A stretch of DNA of 64,000 nucleotides from Terripilifer ovatus. GTDB taxonomy: Bacteria; Pseudomonadota; Alphaproteobacteria; Rhizobiales; Beijerinckiaceae. The position numbers and the translations under genes were made by a program. The notes beneath the pieces were generated by a model. It was not told the DNA's origin. It saw only the letters and a list, made by a program, of their open reading frames with translations, and ran no database searches. Within the stretch, counting starts at the first letter, position 1. Each line of letters starts with the position of its first letter. Location: positions 124,001 to 188,000 of the forward strand of contig JARHVB010000023.1 in the NCBI GenBank assembly GCA_029222685.1. The letters run 5' to 3'. Shown in pieces: positions 17,796-26,900 of the stretch.

Positions 17796-18263
17796 TCATG
17801 CGGCGGCGGACGCCGCGCGCCGTCGTGTTTCGTCGATCGTGTTGCGCACGGCTTCGAAATAACTGGCCTTGACCCTTTCGCCGGCCGCGCGTTCCTCTGC
17901 CGAGCCATGGGCGAGGCCCGGGAAGCCGACGCTGAACGTGAAGGTCAATTGCAGGCCCTGTTCTGAATCGCTCATCACATTGTCGATCCAGCCGTCGAAG
18001 CCCTGCGCTTCGATGCGCTCGAACCTGACCTTCACCATCGGCGTGAAGGTGATGCGTTCGGTCATGCGCACGCCGCGCAGCACGATTTCGCGCAGGAAAC
18101 CATCATCATATTCCTGCAGGACACGGCACTCCTCCATGGCCTGTCCGACGAAGGGCTTGGCGTCGCGCGCTTTCATCACCAGGCCTTCCCAGAGCTGCTG
18201 GCGGGTGAGGACGGGAAAGGCGCCTGGTGGATTGACCGGAACGGTCCAGGCAATGGAATACAT
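17796..18263 (-). CDS. DUF1857 SRPBCC-fold protein
   Basis: A 155-residue soluble protein that looks like the AtaL/DUF1857 branch of the START/SRPBCC superfamily, which binds hydrophobic ligands in a deep pocket. Features are the opening WTVPVNPPG, LTRQQLWEGLVMKARDAKPFV, and the central VLQEYDDGFLREIVLRG and MTERITFTPMVKVRF strands. The frame opens 45 codons upstream, but ATG 18263 has an ideal GGAGGAG RBS. It is divergent from the TIGR02444 gene. Ligand and role unknown. Confidence 0.78.
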   Translation of the reverse strand: MYSIAWTVPVNPPGAFPVLTRQQLWEGLVMKARDAKPFVGQAMEECRVLQEYDDGFLREIVLRGVRMTERITFTPMVKVRFERIEAQGFDGWIDNVMSDSEQGLQLTFTFSVGFPGLAHGSAEERAAGERVKASYFEAVRNTIDETRRRAASAAA

Positions 18264-18384
18264 GGCGATCTCCTCCGCCGCCCAAAGGCCCTTGTCGTCC
18301 CAGGGGCATGTTCGATTGCTGCCGATATTCCTGTCTTTGGCGCGAAAGGGCAATATGGGAGGGTGCGCCCAAGGAGTGAGAGCC

Positions 18385-18891
18385 ATGCAGAAGACCACAT
18401 CTCCGTTCTGGACATTCTCGCTGTCGTTCTACCGGATGGACGGCGTCGCGCCGGCATGTATCGAGGTGCAGGATAAGGCCGGCGTCGACGTGAATATTCT
18501 GCTGTTCGTGCTGTTTCTGGCCACAAGGGGTCGGGCTTTGCAGACAGCGGATGTTGCCGCCATCGACGCGGCGCTGAAAGGCTGGCGCGATGACGTGGTG
18601 ATTCCGTTGCGGGCGGTGCGCCGGGTGCTGCGCTCACCGGAAAAATCGGTCGATCCGGAGCAGGCATCGGCCCTGCGCGAGCGCATCAAAGCCGTCGAAC
18701 TGGAGGCAGAACGGCTGCAGCAGGAAGCGCTCTATGCCTTACGTCCGCTTGAGGCGTGGGGCGCAGCCCAAGCGCCGGAGCCGGCCGCACGCGCCAATGT
18801 GGCAGCCTATGCGGCCTGGCTTGACGCCGATCTGCCGGCGGCGGCGATCAAAACCATGCTTCGGCAATTGCCGCGGGTGCAAGTAACTTGA
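18385..18891 (+). CDS. TIGR02444 family protein
   Basis: A 168-residue protein starting at the ATG after AAGGAG (18371-18376). The N-terminal pattern FWTFSLSFYRMDGVAPACIEVQDKAG followed by DVNILLFVLFLA is the signature of the uncharacterised TIGR02444 family. The C-terminal half is Ala/Glu/Leu-rich and likely helical (VDPEQASALRERIKAVELEAE). A longer frame runs back to 17869, but that part is the antisense of the DUF1857 gene. Function unknown. Confidence 0.85.
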   Translation: MQKTTSPFWTFSLSFYRMDGVAPACIEVQDKAGVDVNILLFVLFLATRGRALQTADVAAIDAALKGWRDDVVIPLRAVRRVLRSPEKSVDPEQASALRERIKAVELEAERLQQEALYALRPLEAWGAAQAPEPAARANVAAYAAWLDADLPAAAIKTMLRQLPRVQVT

Positions 18892-18937
18892 CGGCGGACG
18901 GCATTCGGGCCACTTCGGGGCAATTGCACCGGGGCTT

Positions 18938-18962
18938 TCGGGTCTGATGAAATCAGACCCGA
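18938..18962 (+). terminator. Perfect 11-bp hairpin after TIGR02444 gene
   Basis: TCGGGTCTGAT (18938-18948) pairs with ATCAGACCCGA (18952-18962) around a GAA loop, 47 bases after the stop. T-rich sequence (TTTTGTTTTG) begins nine bases later, so it could terminate transcription before ubiX. It may also be part of the composite repeat that continues at 18982. Confidence 0.55.
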
Positions 18963-18981
18963 GCTTCAGGTTTTGTTTTGA

Positions 18982-19031
18982 TGCATTTTCTTCACGCGAA
19001 CCGGTGTCCACTTCGCTTGAAAATGCTCTAG
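18982..19031. repeat. Interspersed palindrome (AGAGCAT family) upstream of ubiX
   Basis: Runs from GCATTTTCTTCACGCGAA through ACCGGTGTCCA to TTCGCTTGAAAATGCTCTA. The ends GCATTTTC and GAAAATGC pair, as do inner CGCGAA/TTCGC portions. This is the common interspersed element of rhizobial genomes as I know it, 14 bases before the ubiX start. Confidence 0.75.
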
Positions 19032-19044
19032 CAGGGAGCGGCAC

Positions 19045-19635
19045 GTGAGCAGCGGAGACAGGCAGCGCATCATTATTGGCATCAGCGGCGCCTCCGGCGT
19101 TGTTTATGGTGTGCGCATGCTGGAGGTGCTGAAACGGGCGGGAGTCGAAACTCATCTGGTGATGAGCAAGGCCGCCGAGATGACGCTTGGATATGAATCC
19201 GATCTGAAGGCCAAGGACGTGCGCGATCTGGCGACGATCGCCCATCCGATCACCGATATCGGCGCGTCGATCTCGTCGGGTTCGTTTCACACGCTGGGCA
19301 TGGTGGTCATTCCGTGTTCGATCCGCACGATGAGCGAAATCGCCACCGGCGTCACCTCTTCGCTGATGAGCCGCGCCGCCGATGTGGTGCTCAAGGAGCG
19401 CCGCAGGCTCGTGCTCGCGGTGCGCGAAACGCCGCTGCATTCGGGCCATCTGCGCACCATGCTGCAGCTCTCCGACATGGGCGCGGTGATCTCGCCGCTG
19501 ATGCCGGCATTCTACAACAAGCCGCAATCCCTCGACGACATCATCAACCACAGCGTCGGCCGCATTCTCGATCTGTTCGGGCTCGATGCCGGCATCGTCA
19601 AACGCTGGAAGATAGACGACGACGCCAAGTCGTGA
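19045..19635 (+). CDS. ubiX: Flavin prenyltransferase UbiX
   Basis: A 196-residue enzyme that prenylates FMN to make the cofactor of UbiD decarboxylases, needed in ubiquinone synthesis and some aromatic decarboxylations. IIIGISGASGVVYG near residues 9-22 is the flavoprotein nucleotide loop; LVMSKAA, IPCSIRTMSEIATG and VLAVRETPLHSGHL complete the signature. Length is typical. An epimerase-like gene starts 10 bases after it; no ubiD is in the window. Confidence 0.94.
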   Translation: MSSGDRQRIIIGISGASGVVYGVRMLEVLKRAGVETHLVMSKAAEMTLGYESDLKAKDVRDLATIAHPITDIGASISSGSFHTLGMVVIPCSIRTMSEIATGVTSSLMSRAADVVLKERRRLVLAVRETPLHSGHLRTMLQLSDMGAVISPLMPAFYNKPQSLDDIINHSVGRILDLFGLDAGIVKRWKIDDDAKS

Positions 19636-19645
19636 GCGTGATGGC

Positions 19646-20539
19646 GTGAGCGCGCAACCGGCTGTCGTTCATCTTCGCGCCGGGGCCGCGCGCGCTTCGA
19701 TCGCGGCGGCAGGGGCCGAACTGACCGGCTGGCGCGCCGGAGGACGCGACCTGATCTGGCAGCCTGATCCAGCCTATTGGAATGCATCGAGCCCCGTTCT
19801 CTTTCCCATCGTCGGCTGGGCGCGCGACGGAAAGATCCGTGTCGGCGGACACTCTTATCCGATGGGCGTGCACGGCTTCGCGGCAGAATCGCAGTTCGAT
19901 GTGGAGCAGTCTGCGCCAAACAAGGCGCGCTTCATTCTCACGGACGCAGCCGCCAGCCACGCGATTTATCCGTTCAAATTTCGCCTCGTGCTCGACTACA
20001 CGCTCAGCGAGACGGCCCTGCGCATCGATATTCTCGTCAGCAATGAAGGCGACGCCGTCATGCCTTATGCCTGCGGCCTGCATCCAGGCTTTCGCTGGCC
20101 GTTTGCGAGCGGCGAGCAAGGTGACTATGCGATCGTCTTCGCCGAGCCGGAAGATCCCGATGTGCCGGTCATCGCGCCGGGCGGCCTGTTTGGCAAGGAG
20201 CGGCGGCGCACGTCGCTCGACGGCCGCAGGCTGACGCTGTCGTCATCGCTGTTCATGCAGGAAGCCATGTGTTTCCTCGACGCCCGCAGCCGGTCGCTGC
20301 GTTTTGAGGGCCTGGATGGCATGGCGATCAGAATTGCGGCAGAAGGGTTTCCGCATTTCGCGTTGTGGTCGCGTCCCCGCGCGCCGTTTCTCTGTGTCGA
20401 GACCTGGAGCGGCCACGGCGATCCGCAGGGTTTCGACGGCGATCTCTATGACAAGCCGTCAATGATCCATCTGCAGCCGCAACAGGAACGCCGCCATTGC
20501 GCGACGTTCGAGTTAGTCGGGCCTTCGATCAGCGGCTGA
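19646..20539 (+). CDS. Aldose 1-epimerase family protein
   Basis: A 297-residue galactose-mutarotase-like beta-sandwich protein of the LACX branch. Visible are AGAELTGWRAGGRDLIWQ near 26-43, SPVLFPIVGW, the GVHGFA motif carrying a catalytic-type His, and CGLHPGFRWPF with the second His. It may interconvert sugar anomers, but many of this branch are untested. The start is GTG at 19646, 10 bases after ubiX, suggesting co-transcription. It overlaps the convergent TadG-like gene by 11 bases. Confidence 0.85.
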   Translation: MSAQPAVVHLRAGAARASIAAAGAELTGWRAGGRDLIWQPDPAYWNASSPVLFPIVGWARDGKIRVGGHSYPMGVHGFAAESQFDVEQSAPNKARFILTDAAASHAIYPFKFRLVLDYTLSETALRIDILVSNEGDAVMPYACGLHPGFRWPFASGEQGDYAIVFAEPEDPDVPVIAPGGLFGKERRRTSLDGRRLTLSSSLFMQEAMCFLDARSRSLRFEGLDGMAIRIAAEGFPHFALWSRPRAPFLCVETWSGHGDPQGFDGDLYDKPSMIHLQPQQERRHCATFELVGPSISG

Positions 20540-21848
20540 GGCGGACGGTCGTCACGTCCATCGATATGACGTCGAATATGTCGGGAATCTGTGCCGGCGT
20601 CGGCGCAAAATAGTGCTTGCCCGGTGTCGAGGCGCAGGATGTCAGCAGCGCAGTGTCCTCGCTCATCAGGCCGATCGTATAGACGATGACGCCTTTGGAT
20701 TTCGCTTCGGTGCAGGCCGCCAGGGTACGGGCATTCATGGTTGGCGCATCCGTGCTCCAGCGAGATTGTGTGTTGAGGCCGTCAGTGAGCAGCACGATGA
20801 TTTTGGTATGGCTGCCGCCGAAGGGGAGGGCATTGTTGAACGGGTCCCCCGGCGTCAACGTCTGCAGCGCCCAGGACATGCCGATGGTGAGGTTTGTCGT
20901 GCCTCCGGGCGTCATCGCAGTGATGGTCGCGCGCATGGTCGGGAAGTTTTCCGTCAGCGGCATGACCTGCGCCATATTGCAGGCAATCGGCGTGAAGGGG
21001 AGCGCCGGCACCACGGATGTCGAGCTGGGCGTCACAGGAAACACGTTGTAGGCCCCGTCGATCGCCTCGAACAATGTTTCGGGCGTGCCGGTCGACGGCA
21101 CAGTCGCTTTGGCGTCATAGGCCGGCGATATGCGATCGCCGATGCAGCCGGGCCATTGCGTCAGATCGCGCAACGGCTGCTTGATCCACATCGCCCCGGC
21201 GGCGGTCGTGGTATCGAGCCGGATCATATTGCCGAAGGGGACGATCGACACTTTGACGTTGCCGATGCTTCTGTTGGCGGCGTCAAGCTTGTTCAGGAAG
21301 CTTGTCATCGCTGCCTTCAGTGTCGTCATCTTTCCCGAATCGGCCATCGAGCCGGTGTTGTCGAGGGCGAAGGCCACTTCGTAATTGGCATTGGTTGCGA
21401 GCATGGCTTCGGCGGCGGCATTGAGCGTGCTCGTCGGCCGCTTCAGCAGGCCGCCGAAAGCGTTGGTGAACTGCGCGCTCGAAACCGCCCGGACCGTGGT
21501 GCCCAAGTCGGTGAGCGTGAAATTCAGCCCGGTGAGCGTTGTCGTCTGGCCGATGTTGGCATTGAAGGCGGCCGTCGCGGTGCGGATGCGTTCCTCCGTG
21601 ACGCCCACTCTCGTGCCCACGGAATCCTGAGTGACGATCGCCGCGGCCAGCGCGGCAGCGTCGGTCGCCGCGCGCAGTTTTGCCGAGGCGGCGATGGAGC
21701 GCGAATAGTCGATGCCGGCGCCGGCCGCTATGCCGATGGGAATGATCGCGAAGCTGAACAGCAGGGCGGTGTTGCCGCGTATATCGCGCTTGAAACTGGT
21801 GCAGGCACGACGAAATGCCGCGAAGGAATACTGGCTTTTCACGGTCAT
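20529..21848 (-). CDS. TadG-like pilus-assembly protein with VWA domain
   Basis: A 439-residue protein with an N-terminal TadE/TadG segment: a basic stretch, then the helix [24 protein letters not shown] (~28-51), then [14 protein letters not shown] von Willebrand A domain follows from about residue 155: [11 protein letters not shown] (a DxTxS variant of the MIDAS motif) and [10 protein letters not shown]. It would be membrane-anchored with the VWA domain outside. No other tad/flp genes are nearby, so it is an orphan copy. The inner segment contains several Cys, probably disulfide-bonded. Confidence 0.87.
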   Translation of the reverse strand: MTVKSQYSFAAFRRACTSFKRDIRGNTALLFSFAIIPIGIAAGAGIDYSRSIAASAKLRAATDAAALAAAIVTQDSVGTRVGVTEERIRTATAAFNANIGQTTTLTGLNFTLTDLGTTVRAVSSAQFTNAFGGLLKRPTSTLNAAAEAMLATNANYEVAFALDNTGSMADSGKMTTLKAAMTSFLNKLDAANRSIGNVKVSIVPFGNMIRLDTTTAAGAMWIKQPLRDLTQWPGCIGDRISPAYDAKATVPSTGTPETLFEAIDGAYNVFPVTPSSTSVVPALPFTPIACNMAQVMPLTENFPTMRATITAMTPGGTTNLTIGMSWALQTLTPGDPFNNALPFGGSHTKIIVLLTDGLNTQSRWSTDAPTMNARTLAACTEAKSKGVIVYTIGLMSEDTALLTSCASTPGKHYFAPTPAQIPDIFDVISMDVTTVRLSR

Positions 21849-22006
21849 GGCTCAAATCTTTAATGGTGGACGCCATACCGTCGCGGAAAAATGTAAATAA
21901 ATCAGTATTGACTTCATTCCGCTTGGCACGCTGTCGGTGCTCTGCCAAAGAAAGGCGCGCCTTCGAGGTGCGCCGTGCTTGGAATTTGCAGGAGGAGCCG
22001 CTTTCG

Positions 22007-22954
22007 ATGTCCGAATTGTCTCAGACAACGCGCGCGGGCACGCACCGCGAGGCCTTCATCATCGACGGGAAAGCCGTGTCGCAACGGGTCCTGCAGGAGG
22101 TTTCAGAGGCCGCCTCCACATTGATCGCGCAAGGGGTCCGGCCGGGCTTGGCGGTGGTGCTCGTCGGTGAGGATCCTGCAAGCCAAGTCTATGTAAAATC
22201 AAAGGGAAAAGCCGCCGAGGGCTGCGGCTTCCACTCCGTCCAGCATACGCTTTCGCGCCAGACCAGCGAAGCCGATATCCTGGCCCTGGTCGGCCGGCTC
22301 AACGCCGATCCCGCCATCCACGGCATCCTCGTGCAACTGCCGCTGCCGCCGCACGTCAATGCAACCAAGGTTTTGGAGAGCATCTCGCCGGCCAAAGACG
22401 TGGATGGTTTTCATCCGATTAATGCCGGCCTGCTTGCCATCGGCGATATCGGTCGGGCGCTGGTGCCGTGCACGCCGGCGGGCTCCATGCTTCTCATCGA
22501 CGAGGCGATCAAGGCGCTGGGCCTGAAGCTGGCGGGCCTGGACGCGGTTGTCGTCGGCCGTTCCAACATCGTCGGCAAGCCGATGGCGCAACTGCTGCTC
22601 GGCGAAAACTGCACGGTCACCATCGCGCATTCGCGCACCCGAGACCTTGCGGCCGTGGTCGGCGGCGCCGACATCCTGGTCGCCGCAGTCGGCCGGCCGG
22701 AGATGATCCCGGGCGAATGGATCAAGCCAGGCGCCATCGTCATCGATGTCGGGATCAATCGTATTCCAGGGGAGGGGCTCGACAAGAACGGCAAGCCGAA
22801 GACCCGGCTGGTCGGCGACGTCGCCTTCGAGGCGGCCAAAGCCCGCGCCGGCGCGATCACGCCGGTGCCCGGGGGCGTCGGGCCGATGACCATCGCCATG
22901 CTGATGAAGAACACGCTGACGGCGGCGATCCGGTGTGCCGAAAGGACCGTCTGA
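22007..22954 (+). CDS. folD: Methylenetetrahydrofolate dehydrogenase/cyclohydrolase FolD
   Basis: A 315-residue bifunctional enzyme that interconverts 5,10-methylene-, methenyl- and 10-formyl-THF. ATG 22007 has GGAGGAG ten bases upstream; the longer open frame from 21815 is discounted. The family's SQVYVKSK motif carries the catalytic Tyr62 and Lys66. [32 protein letters not shown], and [15 protein letters not shown] at the C-terminus are all present. A short N-terminal extension of about 10 residues is unusual but harmless. Confidence 0.96.
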   Translation: MSELSQTTRAGTHREAFIIDGKAVSQRVLQEVSEAASTLIAQGVRPGLAVVLVGEDPASQVYVKSKGKAAEGCGFHSVQHTLSRQTSEADILALVGRLNADPAIHGILVQLPLPPHVNATKVLESISPAKDVDGFHPINAGLLAIGDIGRALVPCTPAGSMLLIDEAIKALGLKLAGLDAVVVGRSNIVGKPMAQLLLGENCTVTIAHSRTRDLAAVVGGADILVAAVGRPEMIPGEWIKPGAIVIDVGINRIPGEGLDKNGKPKTRLVGDVAFEAAKARAGAITPVPGGVGPMTIAMLMKNTLTAAIRCAERTV

Positions 22955-22977
22955 GCCGATAAATTGGATATTCAGCC

Positions 22978-22993
22978 AAGGCTTTCCAGCCTT
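22978..22993 (+). terminator. Possible folD terminator
   Basis: AAGGCT (22978-22983), loop TTCC, AGCCTT (22988-22993), followed by TAGTTGC. The stem is only 6 bp and the U-run poor, so modest support. It lies 24 bases after the folD stop. Confidence 0.4.
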
Positions 22994-23082
22994 TAGTTGC
23001 AAAAGCCGGTAGCAAGTTTTGCGTTTCTTACGTTAGGTTCTGTTTCAATTGAGTTGAATCGCACATCCAGCGCACCCTTTGT

Positions 23083-23132
23083 GGAGCATGGTCTCTTCCG
23101 AAAACCGGTTCCCGGTTTTCGGAATCATGCTC
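23083..23132. repeat. Interspersed palindrome (GAGCATG family) before the Crp/Fnr gene
   Basis: GGAGCATG opens and CATGCTCT closes; an inner 11-bp perfect stem CCGAAAACCGG/CCGGTTTTCGG surrounds a TTC-type loop. It is a second subtype of the interspersed rhizobial palindromes, lying between folD and the regulator gene. Confidence 0.8.
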
Positions 23133-23183
23133 TAGATTGCCCGGCGCTGGTTGCCGGAAATATCCCGTTCGCGAGGCTTCTAC

Positions 23184-23885
23184 ATGCAGACGAATACGCA
23201 AACATTGGCGCGTATACCTTTCTTCAAGGATACGACCGACGTCGATTTCGTGCAGTACGATCGGCGCTGCAACTGGAAGCGCTACGAGGATAACGAGACG
23301 ATCGTCGACTTCGAGGATCAGACTTCGGACGTCTATTTCATCCTCTCCGGCGATGTCCGGGTGCTCATCCGTACGGTTTCAGGAAAAGAAGTGATCCTGG
23401 CGGAGATGAAGGCCGGACAGTTCTTCGGCGAAATGTCGGCGATCGACAGCGTGGCGCGGTCGGCCAATGTGACGGCGCTGACGCGCAGCGAATTGTGCAT
23501 CATGCCCGCATCGGTGTTCCGTGAACTGCTGTTCGCCTCGCGCTCGACCTGCGAAAAGGTGCTGCGCCTGCTGACCGGGCGCATTCGCGAAAGCAATGCC
23601 CGCCTGACCGAATATTCCGTCTTCGACCTCAAGCACCGGCTCTACGCCGAACTGCTGCGCATGGCGCATCCGCGCGCCGGCCACGACGGCCAGAAGATCG
23701 TCAGCCCGCCACCGTTCCATCACGTTCTGGCGGCCCGCATCGGCTGCCGCCGCGAGCAGGTGACGCGCGAATTGTCGTCGCTCGATCACGAAGGCATTGT
23801 CGAGAAGACGCGCGGCGGGCTCGTGCTGGTGAAGCCGCGCACCCTGGAGACGCGGCTGGCCGAGGCGATGCGCAGCGAAGGCTGA
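23184..23885 (+). CDS. Crp/Fnr-family transcriptional regulator
   Basis: A 233-residue regulator. Residues ~15-130 form a cyclic-nucleotide-binding fold (VYFILSGDVRVLIRTVSGKE, MKAGQFFGEMSAID) and the C-terminus is a winged HTH (LAARIGCRREQVTRELSSLDHEGIVE). It lacks the N-terminal cysteine cluster of FNR, so it is not an Fe-S oxygen sensor of that type; whether it binds cAMP is unclear. The TTG at 23151 is an alternative, but ATG 23184 has a GAGG eight bases ahead. It ends 10 bases before an ABC ATPase gene, so it is probably co-transcribed with and may regulate the importer. Confidence 0.88.
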   Translation: MQTNTQTLARIPFFKDTTDVDFVQYDRRCNWKRYEDNETIVDFEDQTSDVYFILSGDVRVLIRTVSGKEVILAEMKAGQFFGEMSAIDSVARSANVTALTRSELCIMPASVFRELLFASRSTCEKVLRLLTGRIRESNARLTEYSVFDLKHRLYAELLRMAHPRAGHDGQKIVSPPPFHHVLAARIGCRREQVTRELSSLDHEGIVEKTRGGLVLVKPRTLETRLAEAMRSEG

Positions 23886-23895
23886 CCGGCGCAGA

Positions 23896-25005
23896 ATGGC
23901 TTCATCCCTGATCCGCATCGACGGCGTCACCAAACGTTACGGCACGACGCTCGCCGTCGACAATGTTTCCCTTGATATCCAGACCGGCGAATTCTTTGCC
24001 CTGCTTGGGCCGTCGGGTTGCGGCAAGACGACCTTGATGCGGCTCATCGCCGGCTTCGAGACGCCGGACAGCGGCAGCATTTTCATCGACGGCGTCGACA
24101 TGGCCGGGGTGCCGCCCAATCGCCGGCCCGTCAATATGATGTTCCAGTCCTATGCGCTGTTTCCGCATATGAGCGTCGCGCGCAATATCAGCTTTGGTCT
24201 GCGCCAGGCGGGCAATGGTAAAACAGGTTTGGGAAAAGCCGACATCGAGACGCGGGTGCGCGATCTGCTGCGTCTCGTGCAGATGGAGGGGCTTGGCGAG
24301 CGCAAGCCGGAGCAATTGTCGGGCGGCCAGCGCCAGAGAGTCGCCCTGGCGCGGGCGCTGGCGCGGCGGCCGCGCCTGCTGCTGCTCGACGAGCCGCTGG
24401 CGGCGCTCGATCGCAAATTGCGCGAGGAAACCCAGTTCGAACTGATGCAGGTGCAGCGCGAGCTCAATGTCTCGTTCGTCATCGTCACCCATGACCAGGA
24501 CGAGGCGATGGCGATGGCGCAGCGGATCGCGGTGATGCGTGCCGGCACCATCGAGCAATTGGGCCGCGCGCGGGATCTCTATGAAGCCCCGGTATCGAAA
24601 TTCGTGGCGCGCTTCATCGGCGACATCAACCTGTTCGACGTGCGGGTGACGAATGGCGTCGACGGCGAACCGATGATCGTCAGCGCCGCGCCGCCGTTCT
24701 CGTGCCGCGGCATAGCGGGCGCAACCACGCCCGGCGAGGATATTGCCATCGCGGTGCGGCCGGAACGTGTGAAGATGTCGAAGGACAAAGGGGCTTTGCC
24801 GCCATCATGCGATGTGGTGTTTGCCGGCGAAATCGCCGACAGCGCCTATCTCGGCGACACGCAGGTCTGGAGAGTGAAGGCCGATGGTGGTGGGCTTGTT
24901 CGCGTCTCGGCGTCGAACAGCGGAGGAGGCGCGGAGACGTTCGAGCGCGGCCATCGCGTGCATCTCGGCTTCGACCGCGCCGCCATGCAGGCGTTGACAC
25001 GATGA
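23896..25005 (+). CDS. Polyamine-type ABC importer ATPase (PotA/PotG-like)
   Basis: A 369-residue ATPase with Walker A GPSGCGKTT (38-46), signature LSGGQ (141-145), Walker B LLLDEP (162-167) and a C-terminal TOBE domain (VRPERVKMS onwards). The size and TOBE domain mark the MOI/POPT importer class serving spermidine/putrescine or related solutes. Two permease genes follow with ATGA overlaps. Substrate assignment to polyamines is by family resemblance only; iron or thiamine-type importers look similar. Confidence 0.9.
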   Translation: MASSLIRIDGVTKRYGTTLAVDNVSLDIQTGEFFALLGPSGCGKTTLMRLIAGFETPDSGSIFIDGVDMAGVPPNRRPVNMMFQSYALFPHMSVARNISFGLRQAGNGKTGLGKADIETRVRDLLRLVQMEGLGERKPEQLSGGQRQRVALARALARRPRLLLLDEPLAALDRKLREETQFELMQVQRELNVSFVIVTHDQDEAMAMAQRIAVMRAGTIEQLGRARDLYEAPVSKFVARFIGDINLFDVRVTNGVDGEPMIVSAAPPFSCRGIAGATTPGEDIAIAVRPERVKMSKDKGALPPSCDVVFAGEIADSAYLGDTQVWRVKADGGGLVRVSASNSGGGAETFERGHRVHLGFDRAAMQALTR

Positions 25006-25928
25006 GCGGAGACAGCCCTCGCAAGCGCTGCTTCCGCTGGGGGCGATTTGCGATCATCGCCATTCCGCTGGCATGGCTGACGATGTTCTTCGCGGCACCG
25101 TTTCTGTTCGTCATCAAGATTTCGCTGTCGCAGGCGGCGCAGCAGCGGCCGCCCTATGAGCCGGTCTTCGATCTGTCCGCAGGCTGGCATGCTTTCATCG
25201 AGAAGCTCGGCGAGCTGTCGTTCTCGTCCTACTGGTCCTTGCTTGACGATACGCTTTATCTCGACAGCTATATCGGCTCGCTGAGGCTTGCCGGGCTTGC
25301 GACGATCCTCGGCCTTGTCGTCGCCTATCCGCTGGCGCTGTCGATGGCGCGGGCGCCGCGCAGCTGGCGGCCGGCGCTGATCGCGCTGGCGATCGCGCCT
25401 TTCTGGACGAGCTTTCTCATCCGCGTCTATGCCTGGATCACGATCCTCAAGGACGAGGGGCTGCTCAACCACGCGCTGCTGTCGCTTGGCGTGATTTCGG
25501 AGCCGCTGCATATTTTCGCGACCGACTGGGCGGTGCTGATCGGTATCGTCTATTCCTACATGCCGTTCCTCATCCTGCCGATTTACAATGCGATCGACCG
25601 GCAGGACCCGTCCCTGGTGGAGGCCGCGCGGGATCTCGGCGCGACTGGCGTGCAGGCATTCTGGCAGGTGACCCTGCCGTTGTCGCTGCCCGGCGTGATG
25701 GCCGGTGCGCTGCTGTTGTTCATTCCGGCGGTCGGCGAATTCGTCGTGCCCGATCTTCTCGGCGGTTCCGATACCTTGATGATCGGCCGCACCTTGTGGA
25801 ACGAATTCTTCGCCAACCGCGACTGGCCCGTCGCCTCCGCCGTCGCCATCGTCATGCTCGTCCTGTTGCTGATCCCGCTGGCGCTCTATGAACGCAACGA
25901 GACCAGATCCATGGAGCCGCGGCTATGA
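25002..25928 (+). CDS. Polyamine-type ABC permease (PotB/PotH-like)
   Basis: A 308-residue inner-membrane permease with six helices: one after the basic N-terminus (FAIIAIPLAWLTMFFAAPF), five more, and the EAA loop VEAARDLGATGVQAFWQVTLPLSLPG near residues 207-232 that docks the ATPase. The ATG at 25002 overlaps the ATPase stop as ATGA; the much longer open frame from 24702 is discounted. It overlaps the next permease likewise. Confidence 0.9.
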   Translation: MSGDSPRKRCFRWGRFAIIAIPLAWLTMFFAAPFLFVIKISLSQAAQQRPPYEPVFDLSAGWHAFIEKLGELSFSSYWSLLDDTLYLDSYIGSLRLAGLATILGLVVAYPLALSMARAPRSWRPALIALAIAPFWTSFLIRVYAWITILKDEGLLNHALLSLGVISEPLHIFATDWAVLIGIVYSYMPFLILPIYNAIDRQDPSLVEAARDLGATGVQAFWQVTLPLSLPGVMAGALLLFIPAVGEFVVPDLLGGSDTLMIGRTLWNEFFANRDWPVASAVAIVMLVLLLIPLALYERNETRSMEPRL

Positions 25929-26716
25929 ACCGCGGCCTGCGTCCGGCCCATGTGGCCGTTCTCATCCTCGGCTTTGCGTTTCTCTACATCCCGATCGCGC
26001 TGGTGGTGCTCTACAGTTTCAACGCCTCGCGGCTGGTGACGGTGTGGGGCGGCTTTTCGCTGCACTGGTATGCCTCGCTCCTCGACAACCAGCAGGTGGT
26101 CGACAGCGCCTGGATCAGTCTGCAGGTGGCCCTGATCTCGGCTGCCGCATCGACGGTGCTGGGGACCCTGGCGGCCATCGTGCTGTCGCGCTTCGGCCGG
26201 TTTCGCGGCCGCCTGGCGTTCTCCGCGCTCATCTATGCGCCGCTGGTGATGCCGGAGGTCATCATGGGCCTGTCGCTGCTGCTGCTGTTCGTCTCCTTCG
26301 ATCTCGATCGCGGCTTCTGGACCCTGACCCTGGCGCATACGACCTTCGGCATGTGCTTTGTCGCCATCGTCGTGCATGCACGGCTCGCCGGCTTCGATCG
26401 CAGCCTGGAGGAGGCGGCGATGGATCTCGGTGCCTCGCCGGCGGCGAGTTTTTTCCAGATCACCCTGCCGCTGATCGCGCCTTCGGTGATCGCCGGGTTC
26501 CTGCTGGCCTTCACGATTTCGCTCGATGACTTTGTCATCGCCAGTTTCACCACGGGGCCGGGGGCGACGACCCTGCCGATGCGCATCTACAGCCAGGTGC
26601 GGCTGGGGGTGACGCCGGAAATCAATGCTATTTCGACCTTGATGATCGGCACGGTGGCGCTGCTCGTCGTGACCGGCCTGCTGATCGCGCGGGGCTTCCG
26701 GCGACAGCCCGTTTAG
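25925..26716 (+). CDS. Polyamine-type ABC permease (PotC/PotI-like)
   Basis: A 263-residue second permease with six helices (the first is VAVLILGFAFLYIPIALVVL) and an EAA loop LEEAAMDLGASPAASFFQITLPL near 159-181. It closes the operon of regulator, ATPase and two permeases. No periplasmic binding-protein gene follows before the DUF2325 gene, so this importer must borrow one encoded elsewhere or is incomplete. Confidence 0.9.
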   Translation: MNRGLRPAHVAVLILGFAFLYIPIALVVLYSFNASRLVTVWGGFSLHWYASLLDNQQVVDSAWISLQVALISAAASTVLGTLAAIVLSRFGRFRGRLAFSALIYAPLVMPEVIMGLSLLLLFVSFDLDRGFWTLTLAHTTFGMCFVAIVVHARLAGFDRSLEEAAMDLGASPAASFFQITLPLIAPSVIAGFLLAFTISLDDFVIASFTTGPGATTLPMRIYSQVRLGVTPEINAISTLMIGTVALLVVTGLLIARGFRRQPV

Positions 26717-26811
26717 ACATCTCGAAGAGACAAAAAGTCACAAAAAATCCCTGAAACGGGGTTGTTTCACCGATTTTTCGCCGCGGGCCTTGACGCTGGC
26801 TGGTTATCAGG

Positions 26812-26835
26812 CGCTATATTCGTTCAGATATAACG
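26812..26835 (+). promoter_or_regulatory. ModE-type operator upstream of DUF2325 gene
   Basis: CGCTATATT, six bases, GATATAACG: an 8/9-bp matched inverted repeat closely matching the known ModE (molybdate-responsive repressor) consensus of CG-n-TATAT half-sites. The site at 29812 upstream of modA has the same half-sites and the same spacer length. It lies about 65 bases before the preferred start of the DUF2325 gene, suited to repression when molybdate is abundant. Confidence 0.8.
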
Positions 26836-26900
26836 CTTGCTGCGGTCTTCGCGAGGCTCAATTGGCTGGTATCTTGCAGTTTTCCCATCCGGAATCGAAG

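Noticed and set aside
21920-21965. Possible sigma-54 promoter (TTGGCACGCTGTCGGTGC) before folD
   Set aside because: The spacing between GG and GC is not the required 10 bases, and folD has no expected sigma-54 control.
24702-25001. 300-base upstream extension of the first polyamine-type permease
   Set aside because: It is an alternative frame of the ATPase gene; the ATGA-overlapping ATG at 25002 gives the normal permease N-terminus.
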